Assembly (NCBI GenBank): GCA_016858145.1
Contig: JAEHOE010000206.1
Coordinates: 1 to 64,000, forward strand
Direction of reading: 5' to 3'
DNA length: 64,000 nt
DNA from: Edaphochlamys debaryana
Taxonomy: Eukaryota > Chlorophyta > Chlorophyceae > Chlamydomonadales
Shown: in pieces, positions 10,309 through 22,566 of the stretch
How positions within the stretch are numbered: position 1 is the first letter of the stretch
How the letters are laid out: every line of letters begins with the position of its first letter
Notes under the pieces: model-generated
Databases searched by the model: none
The model's input: the letters and a program-made list of their open reading frames with translations, nothing else
What the model was told of the DNA's origin: nothing
Position numbers and translations under genes: made by a program

Positions 10309-12739
10309 CTCCGACCCCTCTTTTCCCTCCTTTCCCTCCTGTCCCTTTCACCGCTCCCAAGATATTGGCCCTCCGGCCCCTCCGACCCCTCGGCCCCCCC
10401 CCGGCGACCTCCCCGGGGTCGGCCCTCCTGGCCCTCCTGCCCCTCTTTCCCCTCTTTTCCCTCCTTTCCCTCCTGTGACAACATTTTGCACCCCTCGCGA
10501 CCCGCCAAGCCCGCAAACAGCTAGGGGGACCCTCTCCTTATACTTTGCGCTCTCTAGCGGGCGTGCTCGGCGTCGCGCATCGCGTTCGGGGCATGTGTCG
10601 CGGACAGCCCTGCGAGCCATGCCGGCCCCTAGTCATCTGTGTACTTGAGCGTACGAAACATGAACGCGAGCGTGTGGCTCGGCCAAAAGCTCTCGCGGTC
10701 CGTTGCATGTCCGCGGCGCCGATTTGTGCGGTCCACCTCAGCAGCGATAGAGCTTGCCAACAGTCATCGAGTCCTCTGAACGCTTTCAACGCGTCCCAAC
10801 GGTGCCTGCTCCGCCAGCCCGCGACAGACAACGGCAGCCTGCGCCATCGCGACGCGCAAGCGCTATCCTGTTTCAAGGCACGACTGCACGACTGCACGAC
10901 TGCATGTCTGCACGTCTGCTCGTCTAGTCTTTGGTGGTCTCCGGTGGTGCCAACCCCCATTTCGAGCCCCACCCCCCAGCCGCCTCCCCCGCTCAATCGC
11001 CCTTGCCCTCCCCCGCCCAATCGCCCTGGCCACACTCCTGCGTGTGCACAAGTTGCTCTGGCATCCCTGCCCGCCCCCCACCCCTCCCCGGCTGCCGAGT
11101 TATGATGCACCCCCTCCCCCCCCCCCCCTCCCCCCCTTCCCCTGGCCTTGACGCAGACCTCTTCCACGTTCCACCCCAGCCGCCCTGGCCACGCTCCTGC
11201 GTGTGCACAAGTTGCTCTGGCATCCCTGCCCGCCCCCCACCCCTCCCCGGCTGCCGAGTTATGATGCACCCCCTCCCCCCCCCCCCCCTCCCCCCCTTCC
11301 CCTGGCCTTGACGCAGACCTCTTCCACGCTCCACCCCAGCCGCCCTGGCCACGCTTCTGCGTGTGCACAAGTTGCTCTGGCATCCCTGCCCGCCCCCCAC
11401 CCCTCCCCGGCTGCCGGGTTATGATGCACCCCCTCCCCCCCCCCTCCCCCCCTTCCCCTGGCCTTGACGCAGACCTCTTCCACGCTCCACCCCAGCCGCC
11501 CTGGCCACGCTTCTGCGTGTGCAAAAGTTGCTCTGGCATCCCTGCCCGCCCCCCACCCCTCCCCGGCTGCCGAGTTATGATGCACCCCCTCCCCCCCCCT
11601 CCCCCCCTTCCCCTGGCCTTGACGCAGACAAGGGGAAGGCCGACTGAGCGGGGGAGGCGGCTGGGCGGTGGGGCTGGGAATGGGGGTTGGCATGACCACC
11701 GGACATGGTTCCGCAGCCAAGGTCTAGACGCGCAGACGTGCAGTCATGCAGTCATGCAGTCGTGCAGTCGTGCCTTGAAACAGGATAGCGCTTGCGCGCC
11801 GCGATGGCGCAGGCTGCCGTTGTCTGTCGCGGGCTGGCGGAGCAGGCACCGTTGGGACACGTTGAAAGCGTTCAGAGGACTCGATGACTGTTGGCAAGCT
11901 CTATCGCTGCTGAGGTGGACCGCACAAAACGGCGCCGCGGACATGCAACGGACCGCGAAAGCTTTTGGCCGAGCCACACGCTCGCGTTCATGTTTCGTAC
12001 GCTCAAGTACACAGATGACTAGGCCGGCATGGCTCGCAGGGCTGTCCGCGACACATGCCCCGAACGCGATGCGCGACGCCGAGTAGCGAAACCGCCCGCT
12101 AGAGAGCGCAAAGTATAGGGAGAGGGTCCCCCTAGCTGTTTGCGGGCTTTGCGGGGCGCGAGGGGCGCAAAATGTTGTCACAGGCGGGAACAAAAGGGGA
12201 AAGAGGGGCAGGAGGGCCGGGAGGGCCGACCCCGGGGAGGTCGCCGGGGGGGGGCCGAGGGGTCGGAGGGGCCGGAGGGCCAATATCTTCCGGAGGATGG
12301 AAGAGGCTTTCGGGAGGTGCCAGGAGGGGCAGGGAGGGGAGGGAAGGGACAAAGAGGGGCCAGGAGGACTCGGGAGGAGACGCCAGGAGGGCTCGGAGGG
12401 CAAAGAGGGGAAAGAGGGGCAGGAGGGGCAGGAGGGCGAAGGTGGACTTGGGAGCGGTGAAAGGTACAGGAGGGAAAGGAGGGAAAGGAGGGAAAAGAGG
12501 GGAAAGAGGGGCAGGAGGGGCAGGAGGGGCAGGAGCGAGGGGCAGGAGGGGCAGGAGGGGCAGGAGGGGGAAGGAGGAGTGAATACCCTCGGAGGGAGGG
12601 CCCTCCTTCCTCCGGGGACGCCTCCTCCACAGGAGCGGTGGGGGGTCAAGGCAGGCTCCTCCTCAGGAGAACCCGGGTATCCTCCTGTGGGTCCTCCTCA
12701 GCCCTCCAAGGCCCCTCCTAGGAGGGCCCCGTCCTCCTA
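10309..12739. mobile_element. foldback-like element, copy 2, left end cut off
   Basis: Same element as at 304-3325, but it begins inside the left pyrimidine-rich flank at the duplication joint, so the outermost 570 or so bases with the left CCTCCTAGGAGG cluster are missing. The arms lie at about 10,363-11,005 and 11,632-12,296. A 9-base deletion in the left arm near 10,563 distinguishes it from copy 1. Confidence 0.5.
11020..11631 (+). repeat. central minisatellite, copy 2
   Basis: Same four-unit array as at 1600-2207, with the same unit order and slightly different C-run lengths; GAGTTATGATGCACCCCCTC blocks mark the units. Confidence 0.85.
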
Positions 12740-13023
12740 CCGCTATATGTGCAGCGGCGGGGCCCACGGCGGTGGCACTGGGGCGCACGGAGGTCCGCGG
12801 CGAGGCGACGGCGGCAGTAGTGGTGGAGCTGTGGCCCTCGGAGCAGGGTGCGCGCGGGCGGGCTGGGACGGCGCGCGGACCAGCGCTGCCGCCCGGTCCT
12901 CACTCGACTAGCCGGAAGGGGAGGCTTGCCCTGCCTCGCTTCAGCGGCCCAGGTTATCCCGCCCAACCCCCTAGTCGTACTGCTCGTAACGCCTCCGCAC
13001 CCTTTGCCCCCTCCGCAGGCATC

Positions 13024-13988
13024 CTCCTGCGGCTGATGCCCCTCTCCCTGCTGGACAGCCACCCCAAGCAGGCGCAGGCCTTCATCACAAAGGGAGTCCC
13101 GCGCGCGCGTCAGCTCCTGCGGCCCGAGGGCGCCCCCCTCACCCCCCGCACAGCCGCTGCTGCCCCCGCGCCGAGCCCCTCGCCAACCTTGCACCCTGAC
13201 GCCTGGCCCCACAGCTCGGTCCCGCTGTCCTCGCCATTCTCGGCGCCCGCGTGCTGACGTGCCATCCCGCGTCCCCTCCCCCACCCCCGCATCCCACCCG
13301 CCCCTCCCCAATGGGCTTGCTTGCTGGCGCATGCCCCACGTCCCCCAACCCACTCCTACCACGATAAGGCCCATCGCGCTCGCACTTTCCACTGTAACAT
13401 TATCGCATATACAGACTCAGGCCTGGGAGGGAGGCGGGATGGATGCACGCACGCGGGGCCGCAGGGACACGGGGGCCAGCCATCCAGCAGCAGGCGAGGA
13501 CCCGCTACTGCCGCTACTGCCATTCGCAGCCCCCCGCACGCAGCGCCAAGTCCACACCACTTTGGCGCAGGGCTGAATCAACGCGGATCTCCCGTGAAGC
13601 ACCTGCTACCGCAACAGCCGACGGCCCCGACGCTCAGCCCGCCTGCCCGAGCCATCCGCAGCGGTTGTGCGGGCTTACCCCAACACATCGACAATCAACC
13701 CCTCCCAGTCAAAGGCCTTCCAACGGCACGACCTACCTGAAAGCCAAGAGATTGTCCACGCCATACTGGAAGGCCACGGTTTTGCTCTCCTACCAACCAG
13801 CGTTGGGCCTTCCGGGGGGCGGGGGTAGCGGGGGTTGGCGGAAGTGGGCCCACGCGCTCCCCCCGATCTCTATCTCCTTCAGCCGGCCTCGCCCCATCAA
13901 GCAAGTGCTCACCCACGACAGCGCTCCAGCTGGCAAGCCTCTTCGCGAGCGGCTCGGCGATCAGTCCACCGCATTTATGGTGTTATAG
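13024..13988 (+). CDS. doubtful small gene, copy 2 (hypothetical)
   Basis: Near-identical to the doubtful gene at 3610-4578. The three exon-like stretches are unchanged here, while length differences (one G fewer near 13,460 and two C fewer near 13,627) fall between them. That would fit introns, but with so little divergence it is weak evidence of constraint. Stop codon at 13,986-13,988, TGTAA at 14,046-14,050. Confidence 0.3.
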
Positions 13989-14050
13989 TGTGGCTACCAC
14001 TGCTTCAAAAAAGTACTCCTGGACATATGGACATCAATATTACTATGTAA

Positions 14051-17000
14051 GCGGGCTACGAGCGTCGGCCCGCCGTGCAGGTAAGGCGATGCTGCTGCCT
14101 TGTCCCTGCTTGTCCTCGCGGCTATGTGCTGAAGACAAGGCCATGACCCAGGCATGATCGGATGTCATCAAATTGTGTCAAAGTGGGACCTCGTGCCGAT
14201 GCGCCCAGACGTATGTGTCTTCTGCGGCCTCTGCGGCTTCTGTGTGCTGCGGAGTGCACGAAGCGATAGCAGCGACCAGACGTTGTGCAGTGACCTGAAC
14301 AGGCGAGGCCACAAGAGCCTGCAGCCGTCTGCCCCATGACCCTTTCCCATGAAGGCGTGCGCGCGCGTCCCCGCCCCCCGCCAGGCCAGGCCACCCTTTC
14401 CCCCGCGGTACAGCCGCACCCTGACCCTCTCGCTGCGCCCCGGGCTCGCTTTCCCCCCTTGCGCTAACCGAATTCCTCCAACACAAGAGACCTGCCGACC
14501 GCCTGGGTGGCCCTTCGACCCTACAGTGGCTTCCTGTCGGCAGCTGAACCCCTGCGGTGCGGGCGCACTGGAGCTCAGGGGCCAAAGCTCCGCCCAAGCG
14601 CGATGCAATCGCACGCACTGAGCCCCAGGCGCCCCGCGCTCATGAGCATCGCCCCCATACACCCAGCCGCGGCCCAGCACACACAGACCCTCGTAAGGTT
14701 GAAAGGTTAAAGGAGTCAAGGGATCTGCCCCCCCGAGGGAACACGCTCCGGTTAGGGCCACCCTCTCTGTCAAGTCAATCCAGGGGTGCTACGGACGGGC
14801 ACGACTTCCGGTTGTCCGAGACCCCTCTCAGCTCGGTGCTCAGCCTCCGCTCCCCCGTTCATAGGCGGCTACCCTACACAGGCAAATTGCGTCGGCCAAC
14901 GAATCGTCCGCCAACTTAATCCAAAGACCTGGGCCCCCCAAAGTTCAGGGTGGGTGGGTGGGCGCTTGGTTGTGGCGTAGGGCGTGTTACGCAGACTACG
15001 CAGACCTGTGGGGAGCTTACCGAGTGTTCGCCGGCGCCTGTGGAGAGGGAGGGCCCGCGAGGGCAAAGGGGCACGGAATCTCGCGGGTGGACACGCACAC
15101 GAAGTTATGGAAAAGGGAGGGCGGGCGAATTTGTGTTAGGGTGCCAGCGCGCAACAGAGCCCGAAAGCACGCCCCTAGCCCGGTCGGATAGCAACACCGT
15201 AGCCCAGCTTACCTTGGGCTTACCTTGGCTTACCTTCAGTGTGCAGACCTTCTTGGGGCCGCCATCGCCCGAGTTGGCGCGACTAAAGCCCGCGGAAGCC
15301 TAGGTGTCCCCACGCCCCATGGAGGCGAACCTGGGGGTGTAGAAGACGTTGTCCGAGAAGAGGAAGAGAAGAGCGTCAGTACGCGACCATGCGGGCGAGC
15401 AGCGGGCGGGCAGAGCAGGTCGCGACCCCAGGAGCGCCTAGGAACTCGGGCGATGGCGGAAGAAGGAGGCAAGCAACCTGCAGGGCTCAAGGGTACCCGG
15501 GCGGGCATGCAGTACGGGTGTGACATGCCCCCGACGGCGGGGTCACCCAAGCAACACAGCCGGAACCCGAAACCCGGAGCCCCAGGGCCGGGTGGCGTGC
15601 AGTGCAGCGTACGGGGGAGAAGGGGGGCTGGGGTGCGGGCGTGTGTGTGTGCGGCCGGGGGCGGGGCGGGCCATGCGTGGCTCCCCACCGTCCGCAATGG
15701 GCACGAGGCTCCACGGGATCGCACCGGGGACGGTGGCAGGCATCCAGTGGCCTGACAGCTCCAGTGGTCACGCCCCGCGACCCGTGGGAAGACCACAAAG
15801 CACCCGAACAGCACAACACCAGGCGAAACCCCAACCCCGCGCACCAGGACAGACTCGCAGCGCAAACCTGCACCCCGCACGAAAACGCAGCCAGACCCAA
15901 CGGCGCATGACAACGGAACAGGACCCAACGACGCACGCAAGTGGGTGGGTGGGTCTGGGGGTCTGGGAACTTTCAAGGTGGGGCCACAAACTTTCGTCGT
16001 CACGGCGGGCAGGACCCCTTCCGTCGGCTCCTGCGCTCTTCCAGGGATTCAAAAAGGCGTGTATTGGAAAGGTCTGAACCCTGGGTATGACTGAGCACCA
16101 CGTACAGCGGTCGGCAGGTGGGTCCAGGCCGGGCATGACCCGCCATGTCGGCATGCCACTGGTTGCGAAACACGTGGGGTTCCATTCCGACTGCATCCTG
16201 TTGTGTCACACGCAGCCATTTGATCACAAGAGGAGCCAGAAGCACTACGGTGGTAGGTGCGGCAGAACCCTCTTACTTTGTGGGTCGATGGACGCGGCCA
16301 TGTTCAGCGGACAGACCCCGAGTCTGGCATTCGCCCCGGGACGGCTTGCAAGACGATAGTGCACGTGGAGAGCAGTCCGTAGATGCAGGAATGAAAGAGG
16401 TTGCCGCACGTTTAGTGCATGTTCACTGCTGCATTACGTCGTACAACATGGGTGGGTGGGTGGGTGGGTCAGGGCGGTCAGGAACTTTTGCGGCATCGGG
16501 TGCGAAACTTTGTCCCTACCCCCCCCCCCGTGCCTCATCACCGCAGTGAGGGGAAAGACAAGCGGGGCGCCCCCATGGGGGCGGAAAAGGGCTGAGCCCC
16601 TCACCCATCTGCTACGCAACCCATTCCCCGTGGGCCTGTTGGTCCCCGCGGGAGTCTGTGGTGCTATGCGGACTGAAGTGTGAGTAGCAAACTATCCCCG
16701 CCGGTCCAAGAGGCGTGGTTCAAGCCAATTGGGGTCCAGCCTTCGGGATGATTATGGTCCATCGAGCTTAGAGCAAGTGCACCGTGTCGCGACTGCCCTC
16801 AGGGAATTGTGCAACTAGCAGGGGGAAGAACAAGGGTGTCTGTCCTACAAACTACCACGACGCCGCAATCTTCAGCAACACTTCTGTGGCCAAACAAACG
16901 ACAAAAACAGAGCTTGGTGAGAGGAAGCTAAAACTGCATTCAGAATCCAAAACGGACAACCAATTGAGCCCTCAAATTCGGGACGGCGTGTGTGGGTGGG

Positions 17001-18201
17001 GGAGGGGGGTCCCGAACTTTTGTCACAGCGGTCTGACGTTTCCTTGCGTGAAAGCGTGGTATAAAGCAGAGTCTGAGCCGTGGGTGTGCCTGACCACTGA
17101 TGCACGCCGGCCGGCGCTGTGGCAAAGCGCAAGCGAGCGCACGCCAAGGGCCAGGCGGGGCTGCCATACCTGGGCAAAAAGAGCAGGAACGCTAACTGAG
17201 ACACAACATGTGGCACATGGCTCAGCAAAGTGTACAGGCCACACGGAGCACGATGGCATGATGTAGAGTGCAGAGATACATCTGTCGGCTGGCGCGCTGT
17301 GGGACTTGTGCGGGCTTGGGATCGCTGGATCGTCCCCATGTAACGGCGACCCGCATGTAACGGCATCACTGACCCCGTGCGTGCCCTTTACCTTTACCCC
17401 ATTTACGGATGGCCAGCGCCACCGTTCGGGTAGCCGCAGCGACCAACCGTACCCAGCTGCATGATACTGGCTCAGTGTCCGGCAGCTGGAGACCTGGATG
17501 CGTGACGCCTCCATGCGTGTGAGCCTACGGCCGGCAGCCTGCCTTCGCATGTCACGCCCACACACAGCGCTGAAAGTGACCAAAGCGACGCTGCATGCCT
17601 TACAGCTCAGGTGCGCTCAAAGAAAGCCCACATCACTCATTTCCGTTTGGCCCCCTGGCCGCACTAGAGAGTCAAGTCAGCCTTCAAAGGCACGTGAGGC
17701 TGCGCCTCGTATTCAGAGCTCTGCTTCGCAGCCTTGCCCAAGCGCGCTATATGCCTGCGCCACATCAAACGTCAGCGAGAAGGCAAACCGCCTGGGTCCC
17801 GCCGCCTTCGGCGCACAACAGACGACCTGGAGGCAGCGGAAAGCCCTAGCCAGAGCAGCCGCCCGCAACACCGTCTCCCTTGTCCGCCATACCTCTTTCA
17901 TACCTATGTCACCATGCACGCAAGACTGCTGGGCCGTGACGCCTTGAAGCCACATCTACCGTACTGCTTGACACCTATGTCGAGTTCCCTACCGATGGCA
18001 TGCAGTCCACAGCAGTATCACCGCCCAACATTCTGCCCTTCCATCCTGATGCCCAAATCGTCCACTTTCTCTTCCATTGAGCCAGCCATCCCCGCATAAA
18101 CCCCTGCAGCATCAGCACCCGCCACTCCCTGGCATCCTAGTAAGCCCGCACTGCGACCCAGCTCCGCAAGACCCCCGGCCGCACTGCCTCAACGTGAGCC
18201 C
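14051..18201. other. about 4 kb with no recognised gene (unit B)
   Basis: Second copy of the unassigned stretch at 4641-8792. Differences from it are a handful of substitutions and homopolymer changes (for example one T fewer near 16,508). No credible exon chain or RNA gene was found. Confidence 0.4.
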
Positions 18202-18206
18202 TTACA
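18202..18206 (-). terminator. TGTAA poly(A) signal for RPC5 copy 2
   Basis: Minus-strand TGTAA about 210 bases after the stop of RPC5 copy 2, in the same place as in copy 1. Confidence 0.45.
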
Positions 18207-18416
18207 GGTGCTGGTCCTTTCAGCAGAAGCCTCATGGTGCTCCTACAACTAACGTCATGGCCGGCGGCACCACTAGCCCTTGCCACGGCAGCTGCCGCCG
18301 CCGCCGCCCAGGCACAGCCGCCGGCTCTGCTCGCCGCTGCCGCCGCAACCGCCACCTCCTGGTTCCAGCCGCCGTCCTGGCTCCGCCCCGCTGGCTGCCC
18401 CCGCCCAGCGCCTGCC

Positions 18417-19652
18417 TCACAGCCCCGACGCGCCGTTCTTGATGTGCCAGGTGTTGCCCTTAGACTCGCAAATGTCCTTGACGACCTTGTTGTACTGCGA
18501 CTCGGTAAACGTCATGTTGTGCGTGCGCGCGAGGTCGTTGAACTCGCTGCGCTTGAATGACTCCTTGCCCTCCAGCAGCTCCACCACCAGCTTGCGCAGC
18601 GGGTCGGTCTTCTCGTCGCCAGTCTTGTTGAGGACGTAGACGCGGTGCAGCGACGAGACGGTGCCCAGCGCGATGACCGCCTCGTGGAGGGCCTTGTCGG
18701 GCAGCAGCGCGGCCTCGCGGGCTGCGGCTGCGGCCGGCGCCGAGTCCAGCCACGACCGCACGTTGGCCATGGAGCACACGGTGTGCTCCTTGAACAGCGC
18801 CTTGAGCGACGCGGGCAGAGCGGAGCGGGTGGCCTCGGAGAGGGCGCCGGAGGCTGAGGCAGCGGCGGCGCCGGGCGCGCCGGCGGCACCCGCCAGGCCG
18901 CCGGCCTCGGCGCCAGCGGCCCCAGCGCCAGGGTACCCGGCGGCGGAGGCTGGCGGGGGCACGAGCGCTTTGAGGTAGGCCGGGCGGTCGAGGCGGTTGG
19001 CGGCGTGGTCGAAGTCGCGGGCGGACATGAACTTGTCCCAGATGCGGGCGGCGGCGTCGCTCTCCTCGCTGTGCACGTCCAGGTTGACGAACGGCTCCTC
19101 CTCCTCCTTCTGTGACAGGTAAGCGTACGAGTTCTTGCGCGCCGCCGCCTGGCGCTCCGTCTCGCGCTTCTGCACCTGGACCTCGACGGCATGCAGCTTG
19201 GGCTCATCGTCCTCCTCCTCCTCGCTGTCGGCGTTGGCCTTGTCCTTTGCTGTCGCTGCCACGTTTAAGTGGTGCAGAGAGGGACGCAGCTGCACCGCGA
19301 AGTCCAGCGGCGCGATAAGCAGCTTGCCGCCGCGCACGGTCCCGATTGCGAGGTTGGTGCGGTCCTCCGTCAGGGTCGAGCGCAGCGTGAACTGCTTGAC
19401 CTTCTTCAGGTCCTCTATGATGTCGTTATAGTTGCGGGACTCTGTTTCGAGTGGCAAATCGACCTCAAAGCGCTTGGCGTTCTGCTTGTATCGCATCGCC
19501 TTGACCTTGCTATAGTCATAGGGACGCCATGGTGGTCGCAGCGGGTGCTGGAGCAGACCTAGCTGCGTGTTGGAGCCAGCAAACTCATTGCAGACGTAAA
19601 CGTCAAGCTCGCGCACGACCGGGTCGTCGTCGTCAACCTCCATCGCGTCCAT
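18417..19652 (-). CDS. RPC5: RNA polymerase III subunit RPC5, copy 2
   Basis: Same 411-residue single-exon protein as at 9008-10,243, with the same Sin-like N-terminal domain, acidic stretch, Gly/Ala linker and C-terminal helical domain. The only protein difference found is residue 175, Ser (TCG) here and Pro (CCC) in copy 1, caused by two base changes in one codon. This copy keeps its native upstream DNA (beyond 19,717), so it is the better candidate for the ancestral, normally regulated gene. Confidence 0.88.
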   Translation of the reverse strand: MDAMEVDDDDPVVRELDVYVCNEFAGSNTQLGLLQHPLRPPWRPYDYSKVKAMRYKQNAKRFEVDLPLETESRNYNDIIEDLKKVKQFTLRSTLTEDRTNLAIGTVRGGKLLIAPLDFAVQLRPSLHHLNVAATAKDKANADSEEEEDDEPKLHAVEVQVQKRETERQAAARKNSYAYLSQKEEEEPFVNLDVHSEESDAAARIWDKFMSARDFDHAANRLDRPAYLKALVPPPASAAGYPGAGAAGAEAGGLAGAAGAPGAAAASASGALSEATRSALPASLKALFKEHTVCSMANVRSWLDSAPAAAAAREAALLPDKALHEAVIALGTVSSLHRVYVLNKTGDEKTDPLRKLVVELLEGKESFKRSEFNDLARTHNMTFTESQYNKVVKDICESKGNTWHIKNGASGL

Positions 19653-19717
19653 CTTGAGCAGTTATGTGGGGGGCGGGGGGCGGGCTACTGCAGGTGGAGG
19701 GGGGCTTGGGCATTGGG

Positions 19718-20820
19718 TAATTGGGCCGCCCGTGCGGTGGCGGCGGCACGCCGTACAAAGCATGCAGTACAAGTTCCACACGTCCTACGCAGCACAGGAC
19801 TGCGGAGGTATGTGGCAGGTGCAGCTACCCCCACTGTGCGCCCCCGGTTGAGTGCGGTTGGGTGAGCGAAGCCAGGGGACCGCGGGAGCCGGCACACTGC
19901 CTGCGCCATCACGGGCTGCGCCCAGGCCATCCACAGGCGCCATCCGCCTCCACCCAGCCTTCCCCCAGCTCCGAACGCCATAAGCGGCCGGAGCCACGTC
20001 TGCATCTCCCGCCCACCCGGTCCGGGCTGCTGGCCTGCTGCGCCTCGGCCCTTCCGCATCAACGCCGCGACCAACCACTGCCCACAGGAGGGCGGGCACG
20101 GGGGGTGGCCACGAACTATGGGAGCCTGCTGAGCAGGCCCAGGCAGCAGGCTGCGCCGTCCACACACCACCAAGCGTGCTTACATTTGACAGATGGGCTC
20201 GCATTCGGCGCCAAGTCTGATCAGGCTCGCCGCTGGCAGGACATGTCTGCCCGCATCCCTCCTCAGCCACGGCTGCATGCAGGGACCACCCCATCGACAC
20301 TCAGCACCATCCCTCCCCCTCCGCCTCCGCCATCGCCTCCCCAAGCGCCAAATCTTAAAAGCATAACATAAAGCACACGATAGGGCGGTCCAGCTCGACC
20401 AGCACCGTCCACGGCCCATGGCAAGTACTTGCCGAAGGTCCTCGGCATGGACGCCAGTCCCCACTCAGGCCCCGTCCATGGCCCGATCGCGAAGCCCGCA
20501 ATGCATCGCGACATCCTGACTACTGTTGACCTTCAGCTCCAGCCCCCGGCGTGAACCCGAGCCTGGTCCTGTGTTCCAGCCGTAGCCCACCCTCTCTGTC
20601 CTGGAACCGCGGCTCGCTACTCGTCCCATCCGCCGAACCTTGGCGGACCCCCGGGCTCCTCATCGCCCCTGGTCACGCTCAGGTCAGCGCGTCCACACGC
20701 CTTGGGCTCCCGACCTTTCACAGCACTGTGCTGGGCGGATCAGGCATCCGTCCTGAGCTCTGGGCGGCGGTTCCGCTCCTCCCCGGGTTTCGCCCCGGCT
20801 CCGCGGCGGCCCGGGAGCCG
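19718..20820. other. intergenic: RPC5 upstream region and 3' UTR of next gene
   Basis: This holds the native upstream region of RPC5 copy 2 (toward 19,653) and, from the other side, the probable 3' UTR of the minus-strand gene ending at 20,821. A minus-strand TGTAA at 20,180-20,184 could close that UTR. A minus-strand frame from 20,514 begins MSRCIAGFAIGPWTG, but it runs into Gly repeats and has no support. Confidence 0.4.
20180..20184 (-). terminator. TGTAA poly(A) signal candidate
   Basis: Minus-strand TGTAA about 640 bases after the proposed stop of the gene at 20,821-22,566. Confidence 0.3.
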
Positions 20821-22566
20821 CTAGTAGTTGCTGCGCTGGCGCTGCGCAGCAGCGTACGACGAGAGGGGGGCAGGAGAAGGTGAGCACCCCCTGGTACCGC
20901 GTACAGGCCTCGGCATCCTGCCCAGGACGATGTCCACCTGGCTGCCCCAACCATCCCCCCCCACACACACACGCCACACCACCCCCTCTAAGGCTGGCCG
21001 GCTCGTCACCGCGCCTCCGACTCCCCGGCTCATGCGAGCAGCCCCTCACACCACCCCCTGGACCCCCTGGCTCATACGAGCAGCCCTGCACACCGCCCTC
21101 TCGCAACCAAGCCCACGGCCCCGACCCACCTTGGACTCGTGGCTCACACCGCCACCCGTGTCTCCCGAGTGAGCGCCCGAGCTCTCAGCCGCCACCGCCG
21201 AGGCCGCCGCGCGCCGCTTGCCCCCGCCGGCCCCGCCGCCGCTGCCGCCCCCCGAGCGGCCGCCCGGCCCCGCCCCGCCCCCGCTGACGCCCGCCCCCGC
21301 CGCCGCCCCGGGGCCCGCGGGCTGCGGCACGTTCTTCATGAACAGCCGGGTCACGTCCGTGCCCTTGTCGGCCTGGACGCAGAGGGGAGGCAGGGCAGGG
21401 GGGGGAGCGAAAACGTGTGGACGTTTGGCTCCAGGCCGACGGACATGCGCTGGTTCGGGAGGGAGGGAGCCGGGATCGCGGCGGCGGTCGGTGCGCATGG
21501 CTGGATTGCGCGGTGGGGCGGAGTGCCGTAGGGCACGAACCCAGCCCTTCTCCTTTCTCCCGTCAAGGTGCTCTCACACCTCAAGGGCTGTTTAGCAGCC
21601 ACGGTTCTTGGGTTGCAGGGTGCGAGCCAGCCGCCCCGACCTGCCTGCCCGGCGCTACACATCTTGAGCTGCCATGAAGGTAACCCCAACCCCACGTGCT
21701 GGCCCCAACGTGCAGGCCCCTTCCATAGCCCAGCCCCCTTCTGCCCCTGCCCCCTTCTCCCCCTAACCCCTTTCCCCCACCCCCCACCCCGGGCCCCGCC
21801 GCTCACCGCTGCCAGCACGATGCCCCCCGGCGGCAGCCCCCGGAACGCCCTCCGCACGCGCTCCGTCACCCGCTCGGGAGCCTCGGTGGGCGGGGGCGGC
21901 ACGGGCTGGGGGCGCAGCAGGCTCCAGGCGGGGTTGCTGCGGGGGTGCCGGAGTGAGCGATGGTGTCAGTGCGAAAGGGGGGGCCGGACGGGGTTGGCAT
22001 TGGACTTTACTGCAGCCCGAAGGCCGGCGCCCGAAGGCCCACCCCTTCACGGTGCCCTCTCGCTCCCCGCTCACGCGTAGAGGCTGGTGTCCCCAGGCAG
22101 CCCCGGGGGGACGTCGCGAGCGGGCACCTGAGGGTGGGTGGCGCCGAGGTAGGGTTGCGGCTTAGGGCTTAGGGCTCACGAACATTGGCACGCTCCAGCA
22201 CTAGTCTGTCAACTCGATACCCTTGCGTTCAACAACTGCGTCTTCAACCTCTCCTTTTCCTGTTGCTGACAAGGGGCAGCCGCAACGCGCTCGAAGGCAG
22301 GCGGTGGCCGCTTGGCCGCACCTGCAGGTAGTTGCGGTCGGGCCCCTTGAGGCTGAGGCCATAGAAGGGCGCCAGGCCGAACTCGGCCAGCAGGTCACAG
22401 GCGCCCGTGCGCAGGCCGGATAAGGGCGCCTCGACTGGGGCGCCGGGGCGATAGAGGGGGAAGAGGGGGAAGGTGCCCGTGTGTGTATGGGCGGGGGCCA
22501 GTGGAGCGCTGCGGGCTCAAGCTGCTCACCCCGGGCCCGCGCCGACTGAACTGCCAGCTCCAGCAT
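20821..22566 (-). CDS. hypothetical multi-exon protein
   Basis: Five exons join in frame: 22,566 down to about 22,530 (MLELAVQSARARG), about 22,433-22,322 (APLSGLRTGACDLLAEFG, then GLSLKGPDRNYLQ), about 22,128-22,076 (VPARDVPPGLPGDTSLYA), about 21,938-21,808 (ERVTERVRRAFRGLPPGG) and from about 21,375 (ADKGTDVTRLFMKNVPQ, then a Gly-rich tail with KRR). A short last exon reading RQRSNY and stopping at 20,821 is likely but less certain. The order TG-x-x-DL, F-x-L, LPG-D resembles Mediator subunit 19 only faintly, so I do not assign a function. The first exon may not hold the true start. Confidence 0.5.

Larger units (their letters stand above)
10309..19717 (+). repeat. tandem segmental duplication, unit B
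   Basis: Second copy of the segment at 876-10,308. The A/B junction reads ...CTTGGGCCTTGGG|CTCCGACCCCTC...: the left half matches the RPC5 upstream region seen intact at about 19,700-19,717, and the right half matches position 876 onward. There is essentially no shared sequence at the joint, which fits end joining rather than recombination between repeats. The alternative is that an assembler placed two haplotypes in series. Confidence 0.95.
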
